In this document: positions 50,680 through 58,129 of the stretch, piece by piece
Layout of the letters: each line of letters starts with the position of its first letter
How positions within the stretch are numbered: position 1 is the first letter of the stretch
NCBI RefSeq assembly: GCF_003944705.1
Contig: NZ_RWIS01000001.1
Location: forward strand, 682,001 to 746,000
DNA from: Hymenobacter metallilatus
GTDB lineage: Bacteria; Bacteroidota; Bacteroidia; Cytophagales; Hymenobacteraceae
DNA: 64,000 bases
Direction: 5' to 3'
Notes under the pieces: model-generated
What the model was told of the DNA's origin: nothing
The model's database searches: none
The model's input: the letters and a program-made list of their open reading frames with translations, nothing else
Made by a program: the position numbers and the translations under genes

Positions 50680-52584
50680 ATGCGCTCCTTCCGATTTTTG
50701 CCCCTGCTGGCCGGCTCCTGGCTGGCCGCCGCTACCCCCGCCGCCGCCGCCCCGGCCGTAACCTTCACCGAGCTGGCCGCCCCGGCCGCCAAAACCGCTC
50801 CCATCCAGCGCATCGACCCCACTTTCTGGTGGGTGGGCATGAAAAACCCCAAGCTGCAGCTGTTGGTCCATGGGCCCGGCATTGCCAGCAGCACCGCCAC
50901 CCTGAAAGACTACGAGGGCGTGACTCTGGACGGCGTGCAGAAGCTGGAAAGCCCCAACTACCTGGTGCTCAACCTCACCATCAGCCCCTCGGCCAAGCCG
51001 GGCAAGCTGCAGCTGGAGTTTAAGGGCAGCAAGAAAACCACCTTCGCCTACGAGCTGCGCCAGCGCACCACCCCCGGCGACAAGCAGAAGGTGCAGGGCC
51101 TGACCCAGCAGGATTTCATCTACTTCCTGATGCCCGACCGGTTCTCGAACGGGGACCCCAAGAACGATTACATTGCCGGTATGCGCGCCCCCAAAGCGGC
51201 CCGCGACTCCATGTACAGCCGCCACGGCGGCGACCTGAAAGGCCTGGAAAACCACTTCGACTACCTGAAGGAGCTGGGTGCCACGGCCGTGTGGATGACG
51301 CCGGTGGTGGAAAACGACATGCCCAAGGCCAGCTACCACGGCTACGCCCTCACCGACTACTACAACACCGACCGGCGCTACGGCACCCTGGAGGAGTACC
51401 GGCAGTTTGTGGACCGGGCCCACGCCGCCGGCCTGAAAGTGGTGCATGACGTGGTGCTCAACCACATGGGCTCGAAGAACTACCTGTTCCTCGACCAGCC
51501 CGCCAAGGACTGGTTTAACCAGTGGCCCAACTTCACGCGCAGCAATTATAACTCGCAGGCCCTCAACGACCCGTACCGCGCCGACCTCGACAGCCGCCTC
51601 TACAACCAGGGCTGGTTCGACACGACCATGCCCGACGTGAACCAGCGCAACCCCCTGGTGGCTACCTACCTGATTCAGAACTTCCTGTGGTGGGTGGAGT
51701 ACACCGGCCTCGACGCTTACCGCATCGACACCTACCCGTACTCCGACCCCAAGTTTCTGATGCAGTGGGGCCAGGCCCTGAACGACGAGTTTCCCAACCT
51801 GTTCAAGTTTGGCGAGGCCTGGGTGGGCAGCACGGCCCAGCAGGCGTTCTTCGCCCGCAACATCTTCCAGCCGGTGGATGGCTTTAAGTCGAACCTGGAG
51901 TCGGTGTTTGACTTCCAGTCGACGTTTGCTTTGCACGACGCCATCAAGGGCGACCAGCCGAATATGGGCAAGCTCTACGACGCCCTGCAGGGCGACTGGA
52001 TGTACGAGGATGCCACCCGTAACGTAACCTTCCTCGACAACCACGACATGAGCCGCTTCTACTCGGTGATTGGCGAGGACTTCGGCAAGTACAAGCTGGG
52101 TATTACCTGGCTGCTCACCTCGCGCGGCATTCCGCAGCTGTACTACGGCACCGAGGTGCTGATGAAGAATTTTTCTAATCCCGATGGGAAGGTGAGGGAA
52201 GACTTTCCGGGCGGCTTTGCCGGCGACAAAACCAACTACTTCACGGCTGCCGGCCGCACCGGCCAGGCCGGCGAGGCCTTCAACTACGTGAGCAAGCTGG
52301 CCCAGTACCGCAAGGCCCACCCGGTGCTGGCTACCGGCAAGCTCATGCAGTTTATCCCGCAGGATGGGGTGTACGCCTACTTCCGCTACAACGACCAGGG
52401 CCAGGCCGTGATGGTGCTGCTCAACGGCAATAAGGACGAGAAAACCGTGGACGGGGCCCGCTTTGCGGAGCGCACTGGCGGCTTCACGGGCGGCACCGAA
52501 ATCATGACCGGCGCGGCGCTGGCTGACCTGAAAACCTTCAAAATTCCCGGCCGCACGGCTTGGGTGGTGGAGCTGCGGAAATAG
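50680..52584 (+). CDS. Secreted GH13 alpha-amylase (neopullulanase/cyclomaltodextrinase type, SusA-like)
   Basis: The 634-aa protein starts with a signal peptide (about 1-23, ending AAAA). A cyclomaltodextrinase-type N-terminal domain follows (about 30-130; RIDPTFWWVGMKNPKLQLLVHG). Then comes the GH13 barrel with DFIYFLMPDRFSNGD, VVHDVVLNHMG, the nucleophile D350 in YRIDTYPY, acid/base E379 in FGEAWVG and transition-state stabiliser D456 in LDNHDMSRF. The C-terminal domain is a short beta sandwich. The family cleaves alpha-1,4 and sometimes alpha-1,6 bonds of starch-derived oligosaccharides, typically in the periplasm. It is part of the alpha-glucan group with the second GH13 and the MFS transporter. 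Confidence 0.94.
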   Translation: MRSFRFLPLLAGSWLAAATPAAAAPAVTFTELAAPAAKTAPIQRIDPTFWWVGMKNPKLQLLVHGPGIASSTATLKDYEGVTLDGVQKLESPNYLVLNLTISPSAKPGKLQLEFKGSKKTTFAYELRQRTTPGDKQKVQGLTQQDFIYFLMPDRFSNGDPKNDYIAGMRAPKAARDSMYSRHGGDLKGLENHFDYLKELGATAVWMTPVVENDMPKASYHGYALTDYYNTDRRYGTLEEYRQFVDRAHAAGLKVVHDVVLNHMGSKNYLFLDQPAKDWFNQWPNFTRSNYNSQALNDPYRADLDSRLYNQGWFDTTMPDVNQRNPLVATYLIQNFLWWVEYTGLDAYRIDTYPYSDPKFLMQWGQALNDEFPNLFKFGEAWVGSTAQQAFFARNIFQPVDGFKSNLESVFDFQSTFALHDAIKGDQPNMGKLYDALQGDWMYEDATRNVTFLDNHDMSRFYSVIGEDFGKYKLGITWLLTSRGIPQLYYGTEVLMKNFSNPDGKVREDFPGGFAGDKTNYFTAAGRTGQAGEAFNYVSKLAQYRKAHPVLATGKLMQFIPQDGVYAYFRYNDQGQAVMVLLNGNKDEKTVDGARFAERTGGFTGGTEIMTGAALADLKTFKIPGRTAWVVELRK

Positions 52585-52591
52585 GTATATT

Positions 52592-53083
52592 TCGTTCGGG
52601 TGTTTTTAGCCCGCAGAGGGCGCAGTGTTTTTCGCAGAGGACGCAGATGCACGAGAACGATATATCCTTTCTGATTCGCAAATCAGCCTTTGCCATTCAT
52701 TCGGCCCTGGGGCCGGGGCTGTTGGAATCGGTGTATGAGACGTTGCTGTGCCACGAGCTACGCAAGGCTGGTCTGGATATAAAAACCCAGGTAGCTCTGC
52801 CGGTGCTGTATGATGGCCTTCACTGGAAAATGGTTTCCGAATGGATATGCTGGTAGAAAATAAGGTAGTGGTAGAGCTTAAATCCGTGGAAGTGCTGCTG
52901 GAAGTACATCACATGCAACTACTGACCTACCTCAAACTTTCCAGGCACAGATTAGGCCTACTCATTAATTTTAATGTTCCGCTTATCAAAGCCGGCATCT
53001 TTCGAAAAGTAAACGGGTTGTAAGAACACTGCGTCCTCTGCGAAAAACGCTGCGCCCTCTGCGGGCTAAAAACACCCGAACGA
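52592..53083. mobile_element. 492-bp cassette with 55-bp terminal inverted repeats carrying a GxxExxY gene
   Basis: The left arm (52592-52646) and right arm (53029-53083) are inverted copies with one mismatch. They are built from GCAGAGGGCGCAG and CGCAGAGGACGCAG units. The sole content is a frameshifted GxxExxY-type gene, which starts right at the inner edge of the left arm. No transposase and no clear target-site duplication were seen. It sits between two genes of the alpha-glucan group. I recall similar GCAGAGGACGCAG repeats next to GxxExxY genes in other genomes, but could not check. Confidence 0.6.
52647..53023 (+). pseudogene. GxxExxY-family gene, frameshifted
   Basis: The first part (52647-52856) encodes HENDISFLIRKSAFAIHSALG, then GPGLLESVYE (the GxxExxY motif) and ELRKAGLDIKTQVALPVLYDG. 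The second part, in another frame (52841-53023), encodes MDMLVENKVVVELKSVE, HHMQLLTYLKLS and LGLLINFNVPLIK. Both halves are intact segments of one family of about 125 aa. The shift occurs at AAAATGGTTTCC (around 52828-52840), where one extra G (ATGGGTTTC) would restore GFRMDMLVE. It could be a true mutation, a programmed shift or a sequencing error. Family function is not established. Confidence 0.8.
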
Positions 53084-53108
53084 AGACAGAACGAAAACCC
53101 TAAACGCC

Positions 53109-53816
53109 ATGACCGACCTGACCGATAAAGTAGCCATTGTAACGGGTGCCAGCCGCGGCATCGGCCGTGCCATTGCCTTGCTGCTGGCCATGCAGGGCGC
53201 CAAAGTGGTAGCCGTGGCCCGCACCGCTGAGGAACTGGAAGAACTCAACAGCAAAACCCAGGGCCTGGCCATTCCGGCCGACGTAGCCGACGAGGAAGAT
53301 GCCGCCCATATCGTGGCCGAAACGCTCAGCTACTTTGGGCGGCTCGATATTCTGGTGTGCAATGCCGGCGTGGGCTCCTTTAACCTGCTGGAGCACTTTG
53401 ATGCCGCCGAGTGGGACCGGATTTTCGATGTGAATGTGAAGGGCACTTTTTTGCTGTGCAAGGCCGTAGTGCCCCACTTCAAGGCCCAGGGTCACGGCCA
53501 CATTGTGGGCATCACCTCCGATGTGAGCAAGCGCACCTTCGAGCACGGTACGGCCTACGGAGCCAGCAAGTACGCTCAGGATGCCCTGCTTAGCTCGTTG
53601 CGCAAGGAAGTACGGCCCCACGGCGTGAAAGTGAGCACCATTTACCCCGGTCTGGTAGATACTTACTTCAACGACTCCCGCCCCGGCAGTCTGGAAGCCG
53701 AGAAAACCCACCTCAAGCCCTCCGACGTGGCTCAGGCCGTGCGCTACGTGCTGGAAGCCCCCACCCATGTAGTAGTGGATGAGCTGATGCTGCACCCGAT
53801 GACGCAGGAGTGGTAA
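53109..53816 (+). CDS. SDR-family NAD(P)-dependent oxidoreductase
   Basis: The 235-aa short-chain dehydrogenase has the cofactor motif TGASRGIGRA (residues about 13-22), the NAG motif in LVCNAGVGS, and the catalytic set serine in GITSDVS plus Y-x3-K in AYGASKYA. It is close in outline to 3-oxoacyl-ACP reductases (FabG-like) and to sepiapterin-type reductases. The exact substrate cannot be determined. It starts 26 bases after the cassette's right arm, so the cassette separates it from the upstream GH13 gene. It has no obvious functional link to the amylases. Confidence 0.9.
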   Translation: MTDLTDKVAIVTGASRGIGRAIALLLAMQGAKVVAVARTAEELEELNSKTQGLAIPADVADEEDAAHIVAETLSYFGRLDILVCNAGVGSFNLLEHFDAAEWDRIFDVNVKGTFLLCKAVVPHFKAQGHGHIVGITSDVSKRTFEHGTAYGASKYAQDALLSSLRKEVRPHGVKVSTIYPGLVDTYFNDSRPGSLEAEKTHLKPSDVAQAVRYVLEAPTHVVVDELMLHPMTQEW

Positions 53817-53842
53817 ATTGGGATGGGCGGAATGTGGAGTAA

Positions 53843-53941
53843 GACCGTCATGCTGAGCTTGTCGAAGCATCTCTCCCGCTTCGTTGCAATGCTGATCCTA
53901 CGAAGCGGGAGAGATGCTTCGACAAGCTCAGCATGACGGTC
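53843..53941. repeat. Perfect 42-bp junction palindrome (GCTGAGCTTGTCGAAGC type)
   Basis: Arms 53843-53884 and 53900-53941 are exact inverted copies around a 15-base loop. The core TGAGCTTGTCGAAGCATCTC belongs to a dispersed repeat family that I recall from many Bacteroidota genomes. It is the most perfect hairpin in the window. Confidence 0.92.
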
Positions 53942-53994
53942 ATTTTTCACATTTCCCACATTCCTATCACATTACCAGAGTATCTTGTTTGCCG

Positions 53995-55842
53995 ATGAAA
54001 TATCCTTTCCTGCCCGCCGCGGCCTGTGTCTTTGGGCTGGCGGCCCTCGGGCTTTCTTCTTTCACCTCGCAACCCTCCGTCTCCGTGGCCGAAACCGTTC
54101 TTTCTTCGGACCCCAATACCACCGACGAGCAGCCTCAGGATCATAAGCTGGTGATTTATCAGATGATGACCCGCCTGTTCGGCAACAAAACCGCCGTGAA
54201 CAAGCCCTACGGCACGCTCCAGGAAAACGGCGTGGGCAAGTTCAACGACATCACCACGCCCGCCCTGCAGGCCATCAAAAGGCTGGGGGCCTCGCACGTG
54301 TGGTACACCGGCGTGATTGAGCACGCCACCATGACGGACTACACCAAACAGGGCATTGCCCTGGATGATGCCGACGTGGTGAAAGGCCGCGCCGGCTCGC
54401 CCTACGCCATCAAGGATTACTACGACGTGAACCCCGACCTGGCCGTGGACGTGAAGAACCGCATGCGGGAGTTCGAGGCCCTGGTGAAGCGTACCCACGA
54501 CAATGGCCTGAAAGTCATCATTGACTTCGTGCCCAACCACGTGGCCCGCACCTACAAGTCGGATGCTCACCCGGCGGGTGTGGCCGATTTGGGGGAGAAG
54601 GACGACAAAACCGTAGCTTTTGCGCCCAACAACAACTTCTACTACCTGCCGGGCAAACCCTTTGTGGTGCCGGCCGGCTACAACCCGCTGGGCGCACTGA
54701 AAGGCCCCCGCGAGGACGGCAAATTCCAGGAAAACCCGGCCAAGGCCACCGGCAACGACGTGTTTTCGGAAGCGCCCAAGGTGGACGACTGGTTTGAAAC
54801 CATCAAGCTCAACTACGGCGTCGATTACCAGAACGGCCGCAAAAAACACTTCGAGCCCACGCCCGATACGTGGCTGAAGATGCGCGACATCCTCATCTTC
54901 TGGGCCAAGAAGGACGTGGACGGTTTCCGCTGCGACATGGCCGAGATGGTACCGGTGGAGTTCTGGGCCTGGGTAATTCCGGAGCTGAAAAAGGTGAATC
55001 CCCAACTCGTGTTCATCGGCGAGGCCTACGACGCCAAGACGTACAAGATGTACATCGAGCAGGGTCACTTCGACTACCTCTACGACAAGGTGGGCCTCTA
55101 CGACGGCCTGCGCCGCCTGATGCGCGGGGAGGGCACCACCGAGGATATTACCCGGGTATGGAAGGAGGAAAGCCGGGGCTTCAGCAACCACATGCTGCGC
55201 TTCCTGGAAAACCACGATGAGCAGCGCATTGCCAGCAAGGACTTTGCCGGCAACCCCCGCGCCGCCATTCCGGCCATGACGGTTTCGGCCACCCTGGCCA
55301 CGGGGCCCGTGATGCTGTACTTCGGGCAGGATGTGGGCGAGCCGGCCCACGGCTCGGAGGGCTTCTCGGGGGAGGACGGCCGCACCACCATTTTCGACTA
55401 TTGGGGTGTGCCCGAGCACCAGAAATGGATGAATGGCGGCAAGTTCGACGGCGGTAAGCTCAGCCCCGAGCAGCGCCAGCTCCACGATTTTTACGCCCGC
55501 CTGCTCACGCTCACCAGCCAAAGCGACGCCATCCGCCGGGGCAAATTCTACGAGCTGCAGGACGCCAACAACCTCGACGCGCAGTACAACCAGCGCCAGC
55601 TCTACACCTACGTGCGCTACACCGAGAAGCAGAAGCTGCTCATCGTAGTCAACTTCAGTCCCGACAAAACCTACAAGCCCACCATCCGGATTCCACAGAA
55701 TGTGATGCAGCTCATGGGCCTCAACCCCCAGCAGTTCTACACCTACTCGGAGCTGCTCAGCCAAGCCCCGGCCGTGCAAACGCTCAACCTTACGCTGGCT
55801 CCCCAAAGCGCCTACATTTTCGAAATCAACCCCAAAAAATAG
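53995..55842 (+). CDS. Secreted GH13 alpha-amylase-family protein
   Basis: The 615-aa protein starts with a signal peptide (about 1-28, LGLSSFTSQ). Its GH13 barrel has VIYQMMTRLFGNK, HVWYTGVIEH, VIIDFVPNHVAR, nucleophile D314 in GFRCDMAEM, acid/base E343 in FIGEAYD and D408 in LENHDEQR. It ends in a C-terminal beta-sandwich (QLYTYVRYTEKQKLLIVVNF). The FPNHVA and ENHDEQR variants differ from the first GH13, so this is a different subfamily, probably alpha-1,4 endo- or exo-acting on maltodextrin. The ATG at 53995 is preferred because the upstream part of the frame lies in the palindrome. Confidence 0.92.
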   Translation: MKYPFLPAAACVFGLAALGLSSFTSQPSVSVAETVLSSDPNTTDEQPQDHKLVIYQMMTRLFGNKTAVNKPYGTLQENGVGKFNDITTPALQAIKRLGASHVWYTGVIEHATMTDYTKQGIALDDADVVKGRAGSPYAIKDYYDVNPDLAVDVKNRMREFEALVKRTHDNGLKVIIDFVPNHVARTYKSDAHPAGVADLGEKDDKTVAFAPNNNFYYLPGKPFVVPAGYNPLGALKGPREDGKFQENPAKATGNDVFSEAPKVDDWFETIKLNYGVDYQNGRKKHFEPTPDTWLKMRDILIFWAKKDVDGFRCDMAEMVPVEFWAWVIPELKKVNPQLVFIGEAYDAKTYKMYIEQGHFDYLYDKVGLYDGLRRLMRGEGTTEDITRVWKEESRGFSNHMLRFLENHDEQRIASKDFAGNPRAAIPAMTVSATLATGPVMLYFGQDVGEPAHGSEGFSGEDGRTTIFDYWGVPEHQKWMNGGKFDGGKLSPEQRQLHDFYARLLTLTSQSDAIRRGKFYELQDANNLDAQYNQRQLYTYVRYTEKQKLLIVVNFSPDKTYKPTIRIPQNVMQLMGLNPQQFYTYSELLSQAPAVQTLNLTLAPQSAYIFEINPKK

Positions 55843-55922
55843 TTGTCAGTTGCTGGTTGTCAGTTGTTAGTGTTTAGCTCCATTGCCTAATACTAACAAC
55901 TGACAACCAGCAACTGACAACT
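55841..55922. repeat. Perfect 31-bp junction palindrome of AGTTGTCAGTTGCTGGTTGT type
   Basis: Arms 55841-55871 and 55892-55922 are exact inverted copies. The left arm begins inside the stop codon of the GH13 gene. The units resemble those at 1681-1793 (GTTGCTGGTTG). Confidence 0.9.
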
Positions 55923-55954
55923 AAAATACTCCCCCTAATTCCCACACCATTACT

Positions 55955-57367
55955 ATGGCAACCAGCGTAGCAGCCGCGCCCACCGGCACCCGCAAAAAAC
56001 CACGTCTCAGCTTCTGGCAAATTTGGAACATGAGCTTCGGCTTCATGGGTATTCAGTTCGGCTTTGCCCTGCAGAACGCCAACACCAGCCGCATCTTCTC
56101 CAACTTGGGGGCCAACGCCGACGACATTCCGATTCTGTGGGTAGCCGCCCCGCTCACGGGCCTGCTAGTGCAGCCCATCATCGGGTACATGTCGGACCGC
56201 ACCTGGAGCCCGCGCTGGGGTCGGCGGCGGCCGTTTTTCCTAATTGGGGCTATTTTGGCGTCGTTGGCTATGCTAATTATGCCCAACTCGCCCTCGTTGA
56301 TGATTGCTGGCGGTATGCTCTGGATTATGGACGCCAGCATCAATATCTCGATGGAGCCATTTCGGGCTTTCGTAGGTGACAAGCTGCCGGGTGAGCAGCA
56401 TACCACTGGCTTCGCCATGCAGTCGTTTTTTATTGGGATAGGGGCCGTGGTAGCTTCCCTGCTGCCTACGTTGCTGACCAGCGCAGGCGTCGCTAACGAG
56501 GCTCCGGCCGGCATTGTGCCCAACTCGGTGAAATACGCCTACTATCTGGGCGCGGCGGCATTTTTCCTGTGCGTGCTCTACACCGTGCTGACGTCGGACG
56601 AATATCCGCCCGAGGACATGGAAGCCTTCGAGCGGGAGAAAAAGTCGGTGACGCTGGCTCAGGGTGTGAAAGAAACCTTCACAGGCGTGCTGCACATGCC
56701 TAAGGTAATGAAACAGCTGGCCTCAGTGCAGTTTTTCACCTGGTTCGGGCTGTTCTGTATGTGGATTTTTATGACGCTGGCCGTAGCTAAGCACCTGTAC
56801 CACACCACCGACACTTCTTCTAAGAGTTTCAACGAAGCCGGCAACTTCGTCGGTAATGCCTTTGCCATGTACAACGGCGTTTCGGCGGCCTTTAGCCTGC
56901 TGTTGCCCTGGATTGCCCGCAAGGTGTCGCGCCGCCTTACCCATATGCTGTGCTTGGCCGCCGGCGGGCTGGGCCTGATTTCGGTGGCCTTTATCACCGA
57001 GCCCTGGATGCTGTACGTGAGCATGATAGGCGTGGGGGTAGCGTGGACGTCGATTTTGTCGGTGCCCTACGCCATGCTGGCTGGGGCCATTCCGTCGCAC
57101 AAGATGGGGCATTACATGGGCGTTTTCAACGCCTTCATTGTAACGCCTCAGGTGTGTGCTTCGCTGGGGCTGCCGGCCATTATGAAGGCGTTTCCGCAGC
57201 TCGACCCGCTGAATGTGGTGGTGCTGGGTGGGGTGCTGATGATTATCGGGGGCCTGCTGACCCTGCGTGTGGCCGACGACGAGAAAATTCGCCTACCCCT
57301 AGCCGACGACGTGCAGCCCCAAAACGCCGCCTACGATGCCGGCCCCCAGCCCAACCCGGCGGTATAG
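55955..57367 (+). CDS. MFS sugar transporter (GPH/SLC45-like, probable maltose/maltodextrin)
   Basis: The 470-aa protein has twelve hydrophobic segments and the signatures of the MFS sugar-transporter group related to SLC45 and bacterial MalT-type carriers. Examples are [40 protein letters not shown], the cytoplasmic loop with [15 protein letters not shown], and [22 protein letters not shown]. Such carriers take up maltose or glucose by proton symport. It follows the GH13 gene on the same strand, with a palindrome between, and fits as the inner-membrane importer for the products of the two amylases. Sugar specificity is inferred from that context. Confidence 0.9.
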   Translation: MATSVAAAPTGTRKKPRLSFWQIWNMSFGFMGIQFGFALQNANTSRIFSNLGANADDIPILWVAAPLTGLLVQPIIGYMSDRTWSPRWGRRRPFFLIGAILASLAMLIMPNSPSLMIAGGMLWIMDASINISMEPFRAFVGDKLPGEQHTTGFAMQSFFIGIGAVVASLLPTLLTSAGVANEAPAGIVPNSVKYAYYLGAAAFFLCVLYTVLTSDEYPPEDMEAFEREKKSVTLAQGVKETFTGVLHMPKVMKQLASVQFFTWFGLFCMWIFMTLAVAKHLYHTTDTSSKSFNEAGNFVGNAFAMYNGVSAAFSLLLPWIARKVSRRLTHMLCLAAGGLGLISVAFITEPWMLYVSMIGVGVAWTSILSVPYAMLAGAIPSHKMGHYMGVFNAFIVTPQVCASLGLPAIMKAFPQLDPLNVVVLGGVLMIIGGLLTLRVADDEKIRLPLADDVQPQNAAYDAGPQPNPAV

Positions 57368-57380
57368 CTTTTGGAGAAGC

Positions 57381-57438
57381 TGTAAGCTGCAAGCCCCAAG
57401 CCGATGGTTGCACATCAGCTTGGGGCTTGCAGCTTACA
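57381..57438. repeat. Perfect 21-bp junction palindrome
   Basis: TGTAAGCTGCAAGCCCCAAG with one further base (57381-57401) and its exact inverse complement (57418-57438) enclose a 16-base loop. It lies between the convergent MFS and hypothetical genes. Confidence 0.85.
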
Positions 57439-57442
57439 ACAA

Positions 57443-57847
57443 TTATCCCAGCAGCCACTGCTGGGCCGGCTGTTCTTCGGTAAACACCTGCACCTGGGTG
57501 CTGTTGGCCGGATCTTGATCCAGTTCCGCCAGGCGGGGGCGCAGAATGTCGGCGTGGAAGGGCGTAGCCAGGTATGCAATACGGCGGGCGGCAGTGGGCA
57601 GAGCTTTCTGCAACTCCTGACGAAACTCTTGGAGCACCCACTGTAGGTCGATGGGGTCAGCCAGGCCCCGACTACGCAGGTCAATCAGCCACTGGCCAGC
57701 CTGCTCCTGCCGGGCCAGCGTAAGTGCCGCCCAGTAACCCTGGCGGTGCTCCTCGGAGGTAGCGGGCCGCGTCCAGCGCATGAATAATAACGCCAAGTCA
57801 GGCCGGTAAGAAAGGCGCAGATAGTCGGAGGTAGCAGGCTCGGGCAT
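57443..57847 (-). CDS. Hypothetical protein (about 134 aa)
   Basis: From the ATG at 57847 the product begins MPEPATSDYLRLSYRPDLALL. It continues with alternating strands and helices (AALTLARQEQAGQWLIDLRSRG, QWVLQEFRQELQ, ARRIAYLATPFHADIL in outline). The layout, a beta strand followed by a helical region with D/R-rich turns, resembles STAS-like or small alpha/beta single-domain proteins, but I cannot name a family. TACCTTTG on the minus strand lies ten bases before this ATG, which supports the start and gives a very short leader. A longer frame reaches 57886 but would include that promoter. Confidence 0.7.
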   Translation of the reverse strand: MPEPATSDYLRLSYRPDLALLFMRWTRPATSEEHRQGYWAALTLARQEQAGQWLIDLRSRGLADPIDLQWVLQEFRQELQKALPTAARRIAYLATPFHADILRPRLAELDQDPANSTQVQVFTEEQPAQQWLLG

Positions 57848-57857
57848 AGAGGGGAGA

Positions 57858-57865
57858 CAAAGGTA
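57858..57865 (-). promoter_or_regulatory. -7 box of the small hypothetical gene
   Basis: TACCTTTG on the minus strand is an exact TAnnTTTG match, ten bases before the ATG at 57847. Confidence 0.55.
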
Positions 57866-58129
57866 CGCGGCTTTTCTACCAGCCAAGCGCTAGCCGCTGG
57901 GAGAGTCCGGCAGTTCCCCCTCACGGACGACGAGGCCAGCCGCACCAGTCCCGGTAAGTAATAGTCGGGATAAGCAGCTAAGCAACCGAAACTGTTGACG
58001 GTTGGTTTTCGGGCTTTCGGGGTTGAATCTGCCCGGTTCATTGGAACACCACTGGCTGCACGGACCGGGTTTGCATTTTGCCCCGTAACTTCCGCTCACG
58101 TTCAACCCACGTTTATTCCCCCTATTCCG

